From contig JACKLZ010000001.1 of assembly GCA_024235675.1 (NCBI GenBank), positions 1,054,001-1,118,000 of the forward strand: a DNA stretch of 64,000 bases, written 5' to 3'. The notes beneath the pieces were generated by a model. The model worked only from the letters and a program-made list of their open reading frames with translations. It did not search any database and had not been told where the DNA came from. The stretch is from Zoogloeaceae bacterium (GTDB lineage: Bacteria > Pseudomonadota > Gammaproteobacteria > Burkholderiales > Rhodocyclaceae). This document shows, piece after piece, positions 18,447 through 26,531 of this stretch. Each line of letters begins with the position of its first letter. The stretch's first letter is position 1. Both the position numbers and the translations under genes were made by a program.

Positions 18447-19735
18447 AGTGGCGCTCCGGTCAGTTGTTCGATGTCGACGACGCGGATGAATCGTTCGACC
18501 TCCGCGTCGAGCAGGGCCAGGCGGGTGCGCAAAATCAGGCGCTCGGCCTCGATCAAGGTATTGAAGTTGACCCGGCCGGTTTCATACCCCGCCTCGGCGG
18601 CCTGATAGGCGGCTTCGGCTTGTGGGAGCAAGGTGCTGCGAAGCAAGCGGGCCTTGTCGCGGCTTGACTCAAAACCCGCCCAGGCTTCGCCGATACGGCC
18701 TTCCAGCGCCGCCAGCGCGGCGTCCACACGGGCATCGGCCGCATCGGCCATGTGCTCGGCTTCGCGTTCGCGCGCACGTCGGGCCGACTGCTGCAGCGGG
18801 ATGTTCAGTTCGAACATCACGTCCCAGCTATCGGTTCCGCTGCGTGGCCGGTTGTTGGTCAAGGCAAGTGCAAAATCGGGATATCGCTCCTTGTAGGTCA
18901 GCGCCCGGGCGTGCGCCGCGGCGTCGACGCCACGCCTCAAGCGCGCCACCTCCGGCGAGTTGTCCGCCATACGCGTCCGAAGATCCGACAACATCAAGCG
19001 CTCGGGCACCGCAGGCAGCGCTGCCGGAACGGCCAGGGGCGCGTCGGCGGGCCGCGGCAAGCTGGCGTTGAGCCGTGCCGCCGCGTCGCGCTGGCGCCGC
19101 TCGGCTTCGAGCAATTCGACCCGCAAGTTGGTGATCTCGCTTTGCACGCGAATGGCGTCCTGCTGGGGCACCAGGCCCACGCCGTAACGCATCAGCACAA
19201 TGGGTTCGAGCGCGCCGAGCAGGCTCAGCGTTCCATCAAGAATCTGCCGTTGGCCGGCGGCCTGATAATGCCGGGCAAACGCCGTTTTCAAGCGCGCGAC
19301 CAGCTCAACGCGGGTCGCCAGTTGCTGCGCCTCGACCTGCCCGGCCTGCGCACTAGCCACGGCACTGCGCAGATCACGCTTGCCGGGAAAAGGAATCGCC
19401 TGAATCACCCGGTAGCGCGTGGTACCGACCTCGCCGGGCACCAGGGACGCGCCGCGCCCCGATAGGGTGTTGGTGGCATCCATGAGTTCGAGCTGAAAGC
19501 GCGGATCGGGCAATGCGCCGGCCGGCTCGACCCGCGCTTGCGCCGCCTCGGCCTCGAAGTGCCGCCCGGCGAGTTCGGGGTGGCGGGCCGTGGCGTAGTC
19601 AACCAAGGCGGTCAGGTCGCCGCCCAGCGGGGCGTCCTCTGCCGCTGCCGCAGGCATGAGCGCAAACAGCGGCAAGAGCACGAGCGCAGGCAGCATCAAC
19701 CCCTGTCGGGCCGATGCCAGGATCTTGGGCGTCAT
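18443..19735 (-). CDS. cusC: TolC-family outer-membrane efflux protein of the Cus system
   Basis: This is a 430-residue protein with a signal peptide (ALVLLPLFALMPAAAA, about 15-31) and two repeated OEP domains made of long helical stretches (for example VEAQQLATRVELVARLKTAF and LLEAERRQRDAAARL). It is shaped as the trimeric channel through which CusBA expels Cu(I)/Ag(I). It lacks the N-terminal lipobox Cys of E. coli CusC, as is common in CzcC-like relatives. It is placed between cusF (59 bases upstream) and cusB (4-base overlap), so it is part of one operon. Confidence 0.9.
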   Translation of the reverse strand: MTPKILASARQGLMLPALVLLPLFALMPAAAAEDAPLGGDLTALVDYATARHPELAGRHFEAEAAQARVEPAGALPDPRFQLELMDATNTLSGRGASLVPGEVGTTRYRVIQAIPFPGKRDLRSAVASAQAGQVEAQQLATRVELVARLKTAFARHYQAAGQRQILDGTLSLLGALEPIVLMRYGVGLVPQQDAIRVQSEITNLRVELLEAERRQRDAAARLNASLPRPADAPLAVPAALPAVPERLMLSDLRTRMADNSPEVARLRRGVDAAAHARALTYKERYPDFALALTNNRPRSGTDSWDVMFELNIPLQQSARRAREREAEHMADAADARVDAALAALEGRIGEAWAGFESSRDKARLLRSTLLPQAEAAYQAAEAGYETGRVNFNTLIEAERLILRTRLALLDAEVERFIRVVDIEQLTGAPL

Positions 19736-19794
19736 GATGAGTGTCCGGTTCGGGAGGCATTCCGGCGCGCACGAGTCGCGCCGGCGAATCAGGA

Positions 19795-20133
19795 TTAGTG
19801 CGACATTTCCATGGTGGTGACGGTCAGCTTGCCGCCGTGATCTTCGGCCAGAAAGCGCACCTTGTCGCCCGGCTTGCGACCCTCGAGCATGGCGCCGTCT
19901 TTCACATGAAAGGTCATGGTCATCGGGCCCATGCCCAGGCTGTGCAAGGGGCCGTGTTTGATGGTGACCTTGCCGGTGGCCGCGTCGAGCTTCTTGATTT
20001 CACCCTCCGACATCTGCGCCTGTTGCGTGCTCATCGGCATCGCGGCATGGCCATGACCATCGGCGGCGATGGCTGCGGGCAGTGAGGCAAACAATCCGAA
20101 AGACACGGCGGCAGCAAGGGTCAGATTTTTCAT
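19795..20133 (-). CDS. cusF: Periplasmic Cu/Ag chaperone CusF with Trp-to-Met site variant
   Basis: This is a 112-residue protein starting at ATG 20133, which has an AAGGAA ribosome-binding site; the open frame extends further, but the signal peptide (MKNLTLAAAVSFGLFASLPAAIAA) fixes the start. The CusF barrel is present: GEIKKLDAATGKVTIKHGPL then GMGPMTMTFHVKD. In E. coli CusF the metal site is H-x7-W-x2-M-x-M; here it is H-x7-M-x2-M-x-M, so the Trp that caps the metal is Met. Its job is to deliver Cu(I)/Ag(I) to CusB. It is the first gene of cusFCBA and has a CusR-type box 75-93 bases upstream. Confidence 0.9.
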   Translation of the reverse strand: MKNLTLAAAVSFGLFASLPAAIAADGHGHAAMPMSTQQAQMSEGEIKKLDAATGKVTIKHGPLHSLGMGPMTMTFHVKDGAMLEGRKPGDKVRFLAEDHGGKLTVTTMEMSH

Positions 20134-20207
20134 GGTGATTTCCTTAGAAGGCTTGAATCCAATGAGAATGGAGTGTGGCGTGCGCTGGCCGACGCGGGCC
20201 TGACGCG

Positions 20208-20226
20208 AAGATGACATTGCCGTCAT
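20208..20226 (-). promoter_or_regulatory. CusR-type operator upstream of cusF
   Basis: The plus strand reads AAG-ATGACA-TTGC-CGTCAT, an inverted repeat with a 4-base spacer that matches the E. coli CusR box pattern and shares GAAGATGACATT with the site at 13662-13680. It lies 75-93 bases before the cusF ATG and four bases from the stop codon of the upstream cytochrome gene, so cusFCBA probably has its own copper-responsive promoter here. Confidence 0.6.
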
Positions 20227-20230
20227 GTGC

Positions 20231-20929
20231 TCAATGCTCATGACGCTTGCCATCGGGGTGGATATGAGTCGGAGGCGCCGGGGCGACGGCCGCCGCCTGA
20301 GGTGACTGGGCGGGCGCGTGGTGATCGGCCGCCCCATCGTGTGCGCCGGGGGCGCCCGCGTGGTGATCGTCCTCGGCGACCGGCTGATGGTCTTCCATCA
20401 TATGTTCGCCGCCACCGTGCGCGTGTCCGTCGCTGGCGGCGACCTCGGCCAGATAGTCTTCCGGGCTCATCGCCGGGAGGCGCTGCAAAAACGCCACCAT
20501 GTCCCACAGATAGGCGTCGCTCATGCTCGTGCCCCAGGCCGGCATACCCGAGGCCTTGATGCCGTGTTTGATGATCCAGAATGCGCGGGCCGGGTCGGGC
20601 GCCGCAGTACTCAGATCAGGCGGCGCAGGATAGAGCCCCGCGCTCAGTTCGGTGGGGCCACTGCCCGGCTGCAGGTGACAGGTGGCACACATCGCGGCGT
20701 AGTTGCCGGCACCACGGCGAATGCCGGCAGCGTCGTCCAGCGGCGGCACATCAATGTCGGCCGCCTCCGAACCCACCGCTCGTGAGCGTGCCAGCGCCAG
20801 CAACTGATGCACCGGCTCACTGTGCGGCTCGTCCGCCGCCACGCTCACCGCGCCGGTCATCACCACGCCGGCGCCGATTGCGGCCAGGCCCGCCAGCGTC
20901 GTCATTACGCCCATCACAAATCGATTCAC
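20231..20929 (-). CDS. Periplasmic cytochrome c with His-rich C-terminal tail
   Basis: This is a 232-residue protein. The N-terminal signal/anchor is MNRFVMGVMTTLAGLAAIGAGVVM, and one haem motif CATCH sits in MCATCHLQPGSGP, followed by GMPAWGTSM containing likely axial Met residues. After the cytochrome fold the last 65 or so residues are low complexity and rich in His, Asp, Ala and Pro (HAHGGGEHMMEDHQ, DDHHAGAPGAHDG, THIHPDGKRHEH), which looks like a metal-binding tail. It is the first minus-strand gene after the divergent promoter with cusR. This suggests it is controlled with the Cus system; its redox partner is unknown. Confidence 0.85.
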   Translation of the reverse strand: MNRFVMGVMTTLAGLAAIGAGVVMTGAVSVAADEPHSEPVHQLLALARSRAVGSEAADIDVPPLDDAAGIRRGAGNYAAMCATCHLQPGSGPTELSAGLYPAPPDLSTAAPDPARAFWIIKHGIKASGMPAWGTSMSDAYLWDMVAFLQRLPAMSPEDYLAEVAASDGHAHGGGEHMMEDHQPVAEDDHHAGAPGAHDGAADHHAPAQSPQAAAVAPAPPTHIHPDGKRHEH

Positions 20930-20997
20930 ACGCCGTCTCCCACTGTGGTGTCAGCGACGAGCATGACAGCGGGCACCGAACCGGAATCTGACCGCTG

Positions 20998-21015
20998 GAT
21001 TACATCTTTGTAATC
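20998..21015. promoter_or_regulatory. GATTACA-N4-TGTAATC dyad in the cytochrome/cusR divergent promoter
   Basis: A perfect 7-base inverted repeat with a TCTT spacer lies 60-77 bases before the cusR ATG and about 70 bases before the divergent cytochrome start. The ATTAC-N6-GTAAT core resembles copper boxes of CopR-type OmpR-family regulators. The half-site spacing is the same as in the ATGACA/TGTCAT boxes, so it may be a second CusR-recognised sequence or the site of another copper regulator. Confidence 0.55.
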
Positions 21016-21074
21016 TTCTGGCAAGGGTGCGAGGCCGGGGGCACAATGCCCTTGAACTCACACGGAGGCGCGCG

Positions 21075-21758
21075 ATGCGCATTCTGATCGTCGAAGACGA
21101 AGCTAAAACCGGCGACTACCTCAAGCAGGGATTGACCGAGGCCGGCTATGTGGTCGACCTGGCCCGCGATGGCATGGACGGCCTGCATCTGGCGCTGACG
21201 GGCGACTACGACCTGGTGATTCTCGATGTCATGCTGCCCGGCCTGAACGGCTGGCAACTGCTCGAAGCCGTGCGACGCAATGGCCGCGAACTGCCGGTAC
21301 TCTTCCTCACCGCCCGCGATCAGGTCGAAGACCGCGTCAAGGGCCTCGAGCTGGGCGCCGACGACTATCTCGTCAAACCCTTCGCCTTCGCCGAGTTGCT
21401 GGCGCGGGTGCGTACGCTCTTCCGTCGTGGTCGCAATGGCACCGAGCCGACAACGCTGACGGTCGCCGATCTGGAACTCGACCTCCTGCGCCGGCGCGTG
21501 ACACGCAGCTCACGGCGCATCGACCTGACCGCCAAGGAGTTCAGCCTGCTCGAACTGCTGTTGCGACGCCAGGGCGAGGTGCTGCCGCGCTCGTTGATCG
21601 CCTCGCAGGTGTGGGACATGAACTTCGACAGCGACACCAATGTGATCGAAGTCGCCGTGCGTCGTCTGCGGGCCAAGGTGGATGACCCCTTCGAGCCGAA
21701 ACTGATCCGCACCGTGCGCGGCATGGGCTACGTCCTCGAAGCACCCGACGCCGCATGA
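21075..21758 (+). CDS. cusR: Heavy-metal response regulator CusR (OmpR family)
   Basis: This is a 227-residue two-component regulator. ATG 21075 follows a GGAGG site; the open frame to 21027 is ignored. The receiver domain has the acidic pair (VEDEAKTG), acceptor Asp in LVILDVMLPGLNG, Thr in FLTARD and Lys in VKPFAFAELLARV. The C-terminal winged helix ends with SDTNVIEVAVRRLRAKVDDP and RTVRGMGYVLE, the pattern of the CusR/IrlR/CopR group. It should bind the inverted repeats near cusF, the Met-rich gene and its own promoter and activate copper efflux. The last 4 bases overlap cusS (ATGA). Confidence 0.93.
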   Translation: MRILIVEDEAKTGDYLKQGLTEAGYVVDLARDGMDGLHLALTGDYDLVILDVMLPGLNGWQLLEAVRRNGRELPVLFLTARDQVEDRVKGLELGADDYLVKPFAFAELLARVRTLFRRGRNGTEPTTLTVADLELDLLRRRVTRSSRRIDLTAKEFSLLELLLRRQGEVLPRSLIASQVWDMNFDSDTNVIEVAVRRLRAKVDDPFEPKLIRTVRGMGYVLEAPDAA

Positions 21759-23140
21759 GCCGTCGCAGCTCGCTCACCGCGCGGCTCACGCTGCTGTTTG
21801 CCACGGCCTCAAGCCTGGTCTTGCTGGCGCTTGGTCTGGTCATTGGCTCGGCGATGGAGCGTCACTTCGAAGAGCAGGACATCGACACCCTGGGCGGCAA
21901 GCTTGAACTGATCTCGCATGCCATCGACCAGTTGCGCGGCACCGGCGAAGGCACCCCGCTGCCGCAGGCGCTGGCGCAGGCCTTTGTCGGCCATCACGAG
22001 CTGGCCATTCTGGTCCTCGATGCCGATCGCCAGACGGTGTTCAGCGCCGGCGATGCACGCTTTCCGGTCATGGCGCCCATCGCCAGCACCGCCGAGGCCA
22101 CGGCCACGCCTTTTGTCTGGTCGCAGGGCGAGACCCAGTATCGGGCGCTGGCAACACGGATCGCCGACCCCGCCCATCCCGGCCAGCAACTGATCGTTGC
22201 GGTCGCCATCGACATTGCCCACCACACCCAGTTCATGGCGTCGTTCTCGCGCACGCTCTGGCTTTTCATGCTGGGCGCGGCGCTGGTCAGCGGTCTGCTC
22301 GGCTGGTTTGCGGCACGACGCGGCCTGGCATCGCTGCAGCAAGTGGCCAGACAAACCGCCACCGTGACGGCCAACAAACTTGATTTTCGCCTCGCCGAAG
22401 ACACCGTTCCGACCGAGCTGTCGGAGCTGGTGCGCAGTCTCAACGACATGCTGGCCCGACTCGAAGACGCCTTCCAGCGACTGTCGGACTTTTCGTCCGA
22501 CCTCGCGCACGAGCTGCGCACCCCCATCAGCAATCTGATGACGCAAACTCACGTCGCGCTCTCGCGCGCACGCGACGCCGAGGACTATCGCGACATCCTC
22601 GCCTCGAATGCCGAAGAGTTCGAGCGCATGGCCCGCATGGTGTCGGACATGCTGTTTCTGGCGAAATCAGACAACGGCCTGGTCATTCCGAACCGGCAGG
22701 TGGTCGATCTGGGGGCGGAGGTGGCCGCGCTGTTCGAGTTTTACGACGCGCTGGCCGAAGATAAAGGCGTTACGCTCACGCAAGACGGGGCAGTCAGTGT
22801 CTCGGGCGACCCCTTGATGCTGCGCCGGGCATTGAGCAATCTGCTGTCGAACGCGGTGCGCCATGCCAGCGCCGACAGTCTTGTCCGGGTTCGCCTGGAC
22901 GAGACTGCGGACGGTGCACGCATTCGGGTTGAAAACCACGGCGAGACGCTGCCCGCCGAGACACTGCCGCGCTTTTTTGAACGCTTCTACCGCGCCGACC
23001 CCTCGCGCCACCACACCAGCGAGGGGGCCGGGCTGGGCCTGGCGATCACGCGTTCGATCATCGTCGCCCACGGCGGCAGCATCGCCGTCGAATCGCGCGA
23101 CGGGGTGACCGCGTTCGAAATCACCCTGCCCTGCGCATAA
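21755..23140 (+). CDS. cusS: Heavy-metal sensor histidine kinase CusS
   Basis: This is a 461-residue sensor kinase. TM1 is at about 10-32, a periplasmic sensor of about 135 residues follows, then TM2 at about 168-190, HAMP, HisKA with H-box DLAHELRTPISNLMTQ, and HATPase with N box (LSNLLSNAVRHA) and G boxes (GAGLGLAITRSI). The layout and IrlS/CusS-like length fit metal sensing in the periplasm and phosphotransfer to CusR. The overlap with cusR implies coupled expression. It ends 13 bases from the convergent pepN stop codon. Confidence 0.92.
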   Translation: MSRRSSLTARLTLLFATASSLVLLALGLVIGSAMERHFEEQDIDTLGGKLELISHAIDQLRGTGEGTPLPQALAQAFVGHHELAILVLDADRQTVFSAGDARFPVMAPIASTAEATATPFVWSQGETQYRALATRIADPAHPGQQLIVAVAIDIAHHTQFMASFSRTLWLFMLGAALVSGLLGWFAARRGLASLQQVARQTATVTANKLDFRLAEDTVPTELSELVRSLNDMLARLEDAFQRLSDFSSDLAHELRTPISNLMTQTHVALSRARDAEDYRDILASNAEEFERMARMVSDMLFLAKSDNGLVIPNRQVVDLGAEVAALFEFYDALAEDKGVTLTQDGAVSVSGDPLMLRRALSNLLSNAVRHASADSLVRVRLDETADGARIRVENHGETLPAETLPRFFERFYRADPSRHHTSEGAGLGLAITRSIIVAHGGSIAVESRDGVTAFEITLPCA

Positions 23141-23153
23141 GCGGCATCGCGCC

Positions 23154-25820
23154 TCAGCGCGCGTCGCCCAGCGCCTTCTCCAGCACTTCACGCACATCGG
23201 GCGACAAATCCTTTTCGCCCACCAGCGCTTCGATCTGCGCACGCGCCAGCGTCTGCTGCGCCGGGGTGAAGCGACGCCAGTTCTCCAGCACCCGGGCCAT
23301 GCGCGCGGCCACTTGCGGGTTGCGCTTGTTCAGGTCGCGGATGCGATCGGCCCAGAAGCGGTAGCCGGCGCCATCGGCGCGGTGGAACTCGGCCGGGTTG
23401 GCGCGGAAGTAGGCACCGAACAGCGCGTAGATCTTGTTCGGGTTGCTCAGGCTGAAGGCCGGATGCGACATCAAGGCCTCGATGCGCGCCAGCGCCGGCT
23501 CGGCCGAATCGATCCAGCGCCAGGCGCCGGCCTGGATGGCAAACCATTTATCCATGACCAAGGCGTCTTTGCCAAAGCGCCGCTCGAAATCGGCCAGCGC
23601 AATCGTCGCCTCGGCGCTGGCCGGGCTGTGCACCAAGGCCGCCAGCGCGCCGAAGCGGTCGGTCATGTGCGCGTCGCCGGTGGCGCGCGCCAATGCCCGC
23701 TCGACACCTTTGGCCACCCCCGCCGCGCACAGATAGCGCTGCCCCAGATTGCGCAATGCGCGTCGGCCGGCATCGGTCGGGTGATAACGGTATTCGCCCG
23801 CCACCGACAGACGCGCGTCCAGCCCCAGCCAGCTATCGCCCAGGCGCTCGCCAATGCTGCGCATGAGCACGATCAGCGCGCGGCGCAGCGCGACCGGATC
23901 GGCCGGGTTCATTTGTTCAAGCAGATAGGCTTCGGCCGGCAAGGTGAGCGCCACGGCGCGGTAGGCCGGGTCGAGTTTTTCGTTGTGCAGCAAGGCGCCA
24001 AAAGCGGTGATGAAAGCGTCTGGCACTTGCGGCAGCACGCCCCTGGCGGCGTCGGCCGTCATTGCCAGCACCACGCGCACCATGAAGCGCTGTGCGGCAT
24101 CCCAGCGATTGAAGGGGTCGGAATCGTTGGCCATGCGGTAAGCCAGCCGCGCGTCGTCCTCGGCCAATTCGAGAATCACCGGCGCGGAGAAGCCGCGCAA
24201 CAAGGACGGCACGGGCTCGGCGTCAATGGCTTCGAAGACCAGCGTGGTGGCGGTGTCTTTGAGTTCAAACAGCCGCGTCGTTGCGCCCGCCGTGGTCTCG
24301 CCCGCCAGCGTCAGCGGCAGATCGACGCCCTTGGGGCCGATCAGGCCGAGCGCCACGGGAATATGCAGCGGCGCGTCGCCGTCCGGGCGTTGTTGGGTCA
24401 GCGTGAGCGTGTATTGACGGGCCGCGGCGTCGTACCGCCCCTCGGCCAATAGCCGCGGTGTGCCGCGCTGGCTGTACCAGCGCATGAACTGGTCGAGATC
24501 GACGCCGTTAGCTTCGGACATGGCTTCGACAAAATCGTCGCAGGTCACGGCCTCGCCGTCGTGATAGCTGAAGTACAGATCCATGCCGTTGCGGAAGCCT
24601 TCGGCGCCGAGCAGGGTGTGCAGCATGCGGATGACTTCGGCGCCCTTCTCGTACACCGTGGCGGTGTAGAAATTGTCGATGGCCTGGTACTGATCGGGGC
24701 GGATCGGGTGCGCCATGGGGCCGGCATCTTCGGGGAACTGCGCGGTGCGCAACACGCGCACGTCTTCAATGCGCTTGACCGCACGCGCCGATTCGCCACC
24801 GGCGGCGGCGAGCATGTCGGCCGAAAATTGCTGATCGCGGAAGACGGTCAGGCCTTCCTTGAGGGTGAGCTGAAACCAGTCGCGGCAGGTGACACGGTTG
24901 CCGGTCCAGTTATGGAAGTATTCATGGGCGACCACGCTCTCGATGTGCTCGTAGTCCACGTCGGTGGCGGTGTCCGGCTTGGCGAGCACGAACTTGGCGT
25001 TGAAGATGTTGAGGCCCTTGTTCTCCATCGCGCCCATATTGAAATCGCTGACGGCGACGATCATGTAGCGATCGAGATCGAGCTCCAGGCCGAAGGTCTT
25101 TTCGTCCCAGCGCATGGAGTGCACCAGCGAATCCATGGCGTGATCGGCGCGATCCAGATTGCCGTCTTCCACCCACACCTGCAGCAAGACCTCGCGGCCC
25201 GAGCGCGTCGGCACGGTGCGCTCGAGCGCCACCAGATCGGCGGCAACCAGGGCGAACAGGTAGCTCGGCTTGAGGAAGGGGTCTTCCCACACCGCAAAGT
25301 GCCGACCATCGGCCAGCTCGCCCGAATCCACCAGGTTGCCGTTCGACAGCAGCACCGGGAAGGCGGCCTTGTCGGCCTCCAGCGTGACGGTGAAGCGCGC
25401 CATCACGTCCGGCCGATCGGGGAAGCAGGTGATCCGGCGGAAGCCCTCGGCTTCGCACTGGGTGTAGAGCCCGCCGTTCGAGTGATAGAGACCGGACAAC
25501 TCGGTGTTGGCCGAGGGGTTGAGCTGCGTGACCACCTCCACCACCGCCGCGTCGCGCTCGCCCAGGTCGATTTCAATGCCGGTGTCGGTTTCGCGCAGCG
25601 CCGTTTCGGCCACCTCGACGCCATCCACGGTGAGCGACACACGCGTCAGCCCCTCGGCCATCAGCACCAGCGGCCCGGTGCCGCGGCGTTCGCAGTGCAT
25701 GCGGTTACGCACCACGGTGGCTGTGGCGTCGAGCGTGAAGTGCAACTCGACGCTCTCCACGATCCAGGCCAGCGGCTGGTAGTCGGTACGGTGAATGGTC
25801 GGGGCGTGTTCGGTTTTCAT
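23154..25820 (-). CDS. pepN: Aminopeptidase N (M1 family)
   Basis: This is an 888-residue zinc aminopeptidase. The frame is open to 25886, but MKTEHAPTIHRTDYQPLAWIVESVEL at 25820 matches the usual PepN start. The substrate-recognition GAMEN motif lies in NMGAMENKGLNIF, and the zinc motif HEYFHNWTGNR (HExxH) is followed by the third ligand Glu in LKEGLTVFRDQ. The C-terminal half forms the large helical lid of the gammaproteobacterial/betaproteobacterial PepN type. It releases N-terminal residues from peptides in the cytoplasm. It is monocistronic, convergent with cusS and divergent from the rubrerythrin gene. Confidence 0.95.
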   Translation of the reverse strand: MKTEHAPTIHRTDYQPLAWIVESVELHFTLDATATVVRNRMHCERRGTGPLVLMAEGLTRVSLTVDGVEVAETALRETDTGIEIDLGERDAAVVEVVTQLNPSANTELSGLYHSNGGLYTQCEAEGFRRITCFPDRPDVMARFTVTLEADKAAFPVLLSNGNLVDSGELADGRHFAVWEDPFLKPSYLFALVAADLVALERTVPTRSGREVLLQVWVEDGNLDRADHAMDSLVHSMRWDEKTFGLELDLDRYMIVAVSDFNMGAMENKGLNIFNAKFVLAKPDTATDVDYEHIESVVAHEYFHNWTGNRVTCRDWFQLTLKEGLTVFRDQQFSADMLAAAGGESARAVKRIEDVRVLRTAQFPEDAGPMAHPIRPDQYQAIDNFYTATVYEKGAEVIRMLHTLLGAEGFRNGMDLYFSYHDGEAVTCDDFVEAMSEANGVDLDQFMRWYSQRGTPRLLAEGRYDAAARQYTLTLTQQRPDGDAPLHIPVALGLIGPKGVDLPLTLAGETTAGATTRLFELKDTATTLVFEAIDAEPVPSLLRGFSAPVILELAEDDARLAYRMANDSDPFNRWDAAQRFMVRVVLAMTADAARGVLPQVPDAFITAFGALLHNEKLDPAYRAVALTLPAEAYLLEQMNPADPVALRRALIVLMRSIGERLGDSWLGLDARLSVAGEYRYHPTDAGRRALRNLGQRYLCAAGVAKGVERALARATGDAHMTDRFGALAALVHSPASAEATIALADFERRFGKDALVMDKWFAIQAGAWRWIDSAEPALARIEALMSHPAFSLSNPNKIYALFGAYFRANPAEFHRADGAGYRFWADRIRDLNKRNPQVAARMARVLENWRRFTPAQQTLARAQIEALVGEKDLSPDVREVLEKALGDAR

Positions 25821-25950
25821 TCTGGATGGCCTTGTCGTCGGCTGCGGTGATCGCGAAGCCTGCAGTGTACCGGCGGCGCCGTCCATTTGCAGCCTGCCGA
25901 ACGCGATAGCGACGACCTATGCCCGCCATTGGTCATTCCAATTTCATCCG

Positions 25951-26019
25951 GGCCGATCGGCCACCTATGTTGAAACTACCTTCCGGCATGTGATCGCCGG
26001 TTTGGCGCCATCCGATCAC
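25951..26019. promoter_or_regulatory. Palindromes in the pepN/rubrerythrin intergenic region
   Basis: The 213-base gap between pepN and the rubrerythrin gene holds a perfect 12-base palindrome GGCCGATCGGCC (25951-25962). It also holds a 7-base inverted repeat GTGATCG / CGATCAC (25990-25996 and 26013-26019) just before the rubrerythrin ribosome-binding site (GGAGAACG). These could be operator or 5' leader hairpin. A TATGTT -10-like element lies at 25966-25971. No regulator can be named. Confidence 0.3.
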
Positions 26020-26033
26020 TTTGGAGAACGAGC

Positions 26034-26459
26034 ATGCAACTCAAGGGAAGCAAGACCGAGGACAACCTGAAAGCGGCCTTCGCGGGCGAATCCCAGGCCA
26101 ACCGCCGCTATCTGTACTTTGCGAGCAAGGCAGACGTTGAGGGCTACAACGACGTGGCAGCGGTGTTCCGCTCCACTGCCGAAGGCGAAACCGGCCATGC
26201 CCATGGCCATCTGGAATATCTCGAGACCTGTGGCGACCCGGCCACCGGCCTGCCTTTCGGCCCAACGGCCGACAACCTGGCCGCCGCCATCGCCGGCGAA
26301 ACCCACGAGTACACTGACATGTACCCGGGCATGGCCAAACAAGCCCGTGACGAAGGTTTCGACGAAATCGCGGACTGGTTCGAGACGCTCGCCAAGGCCG
26401 AGCGCAGCCACGCCAACAAGTTCCAGCGCACGCTTGACGAGGTCAAAGCCAACGCCTGA
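26034..26459 (+). CDS. Rubrerythrin without rubredoxin domain
   Basis: This is a 141-residue four-helix di-iron protein. The first half has FAGESQANRRYLYFA and EGETGHAHGHLEYL, the second has AIAGETHEYTDMYPGMA and KAERSHANKF, giving the paired Glu and ExxH ligands of the di-iron site. Canonical rubrerythrin carries a C-terminal rubredoxin domain with CxxC motifs; none is present, so it is of the short, sulerythrin-like type. Such proteins reduce peroxide in the cytoplasm and need an electron donor from elsewhere. The Fe-S oxidoreductase directly downstream is a candidate partner (inference from gene order). Confidence 0.9.
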   Translation: MQLKGSKTEDNLKAAFAGESQANRRYLYFASKADVEGYNDVAAVFRSTAEGETGHAHGHLEYLETCGDPATGLPFGPTADNLAAAIAGETHEYTDMYPGMAKQARDEGFDEIADWFETLAKAERSHANKFQRTLDEVKANA

Positions 26460-26465
26460 TCGCCC

Positions 26466-26508
26466 GCCGCCGGCATCACCAATGCCTGGCGGCCGCCCCC
26501 CCTTTTTT
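26466..26508 (+). terminator. Hairpin with T-run after the rubrerythrin gene
   Basis: GCCGCCGGCAT (26466-26476) pairs with ATGCC-GGCGGC (26482-26493) with one bulged T, followed by a C-rich stretch and six T at 26503-26508. The 72-base spacing to the next gene suggests partial termination within a cluster that still reads on to the Fe-S oxidoreductase gene, which has its own GAGG site. Confidence 0.55.
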
Positions 26509-26531
26509 ACGCTCCCATAACGAGGTGCCCC

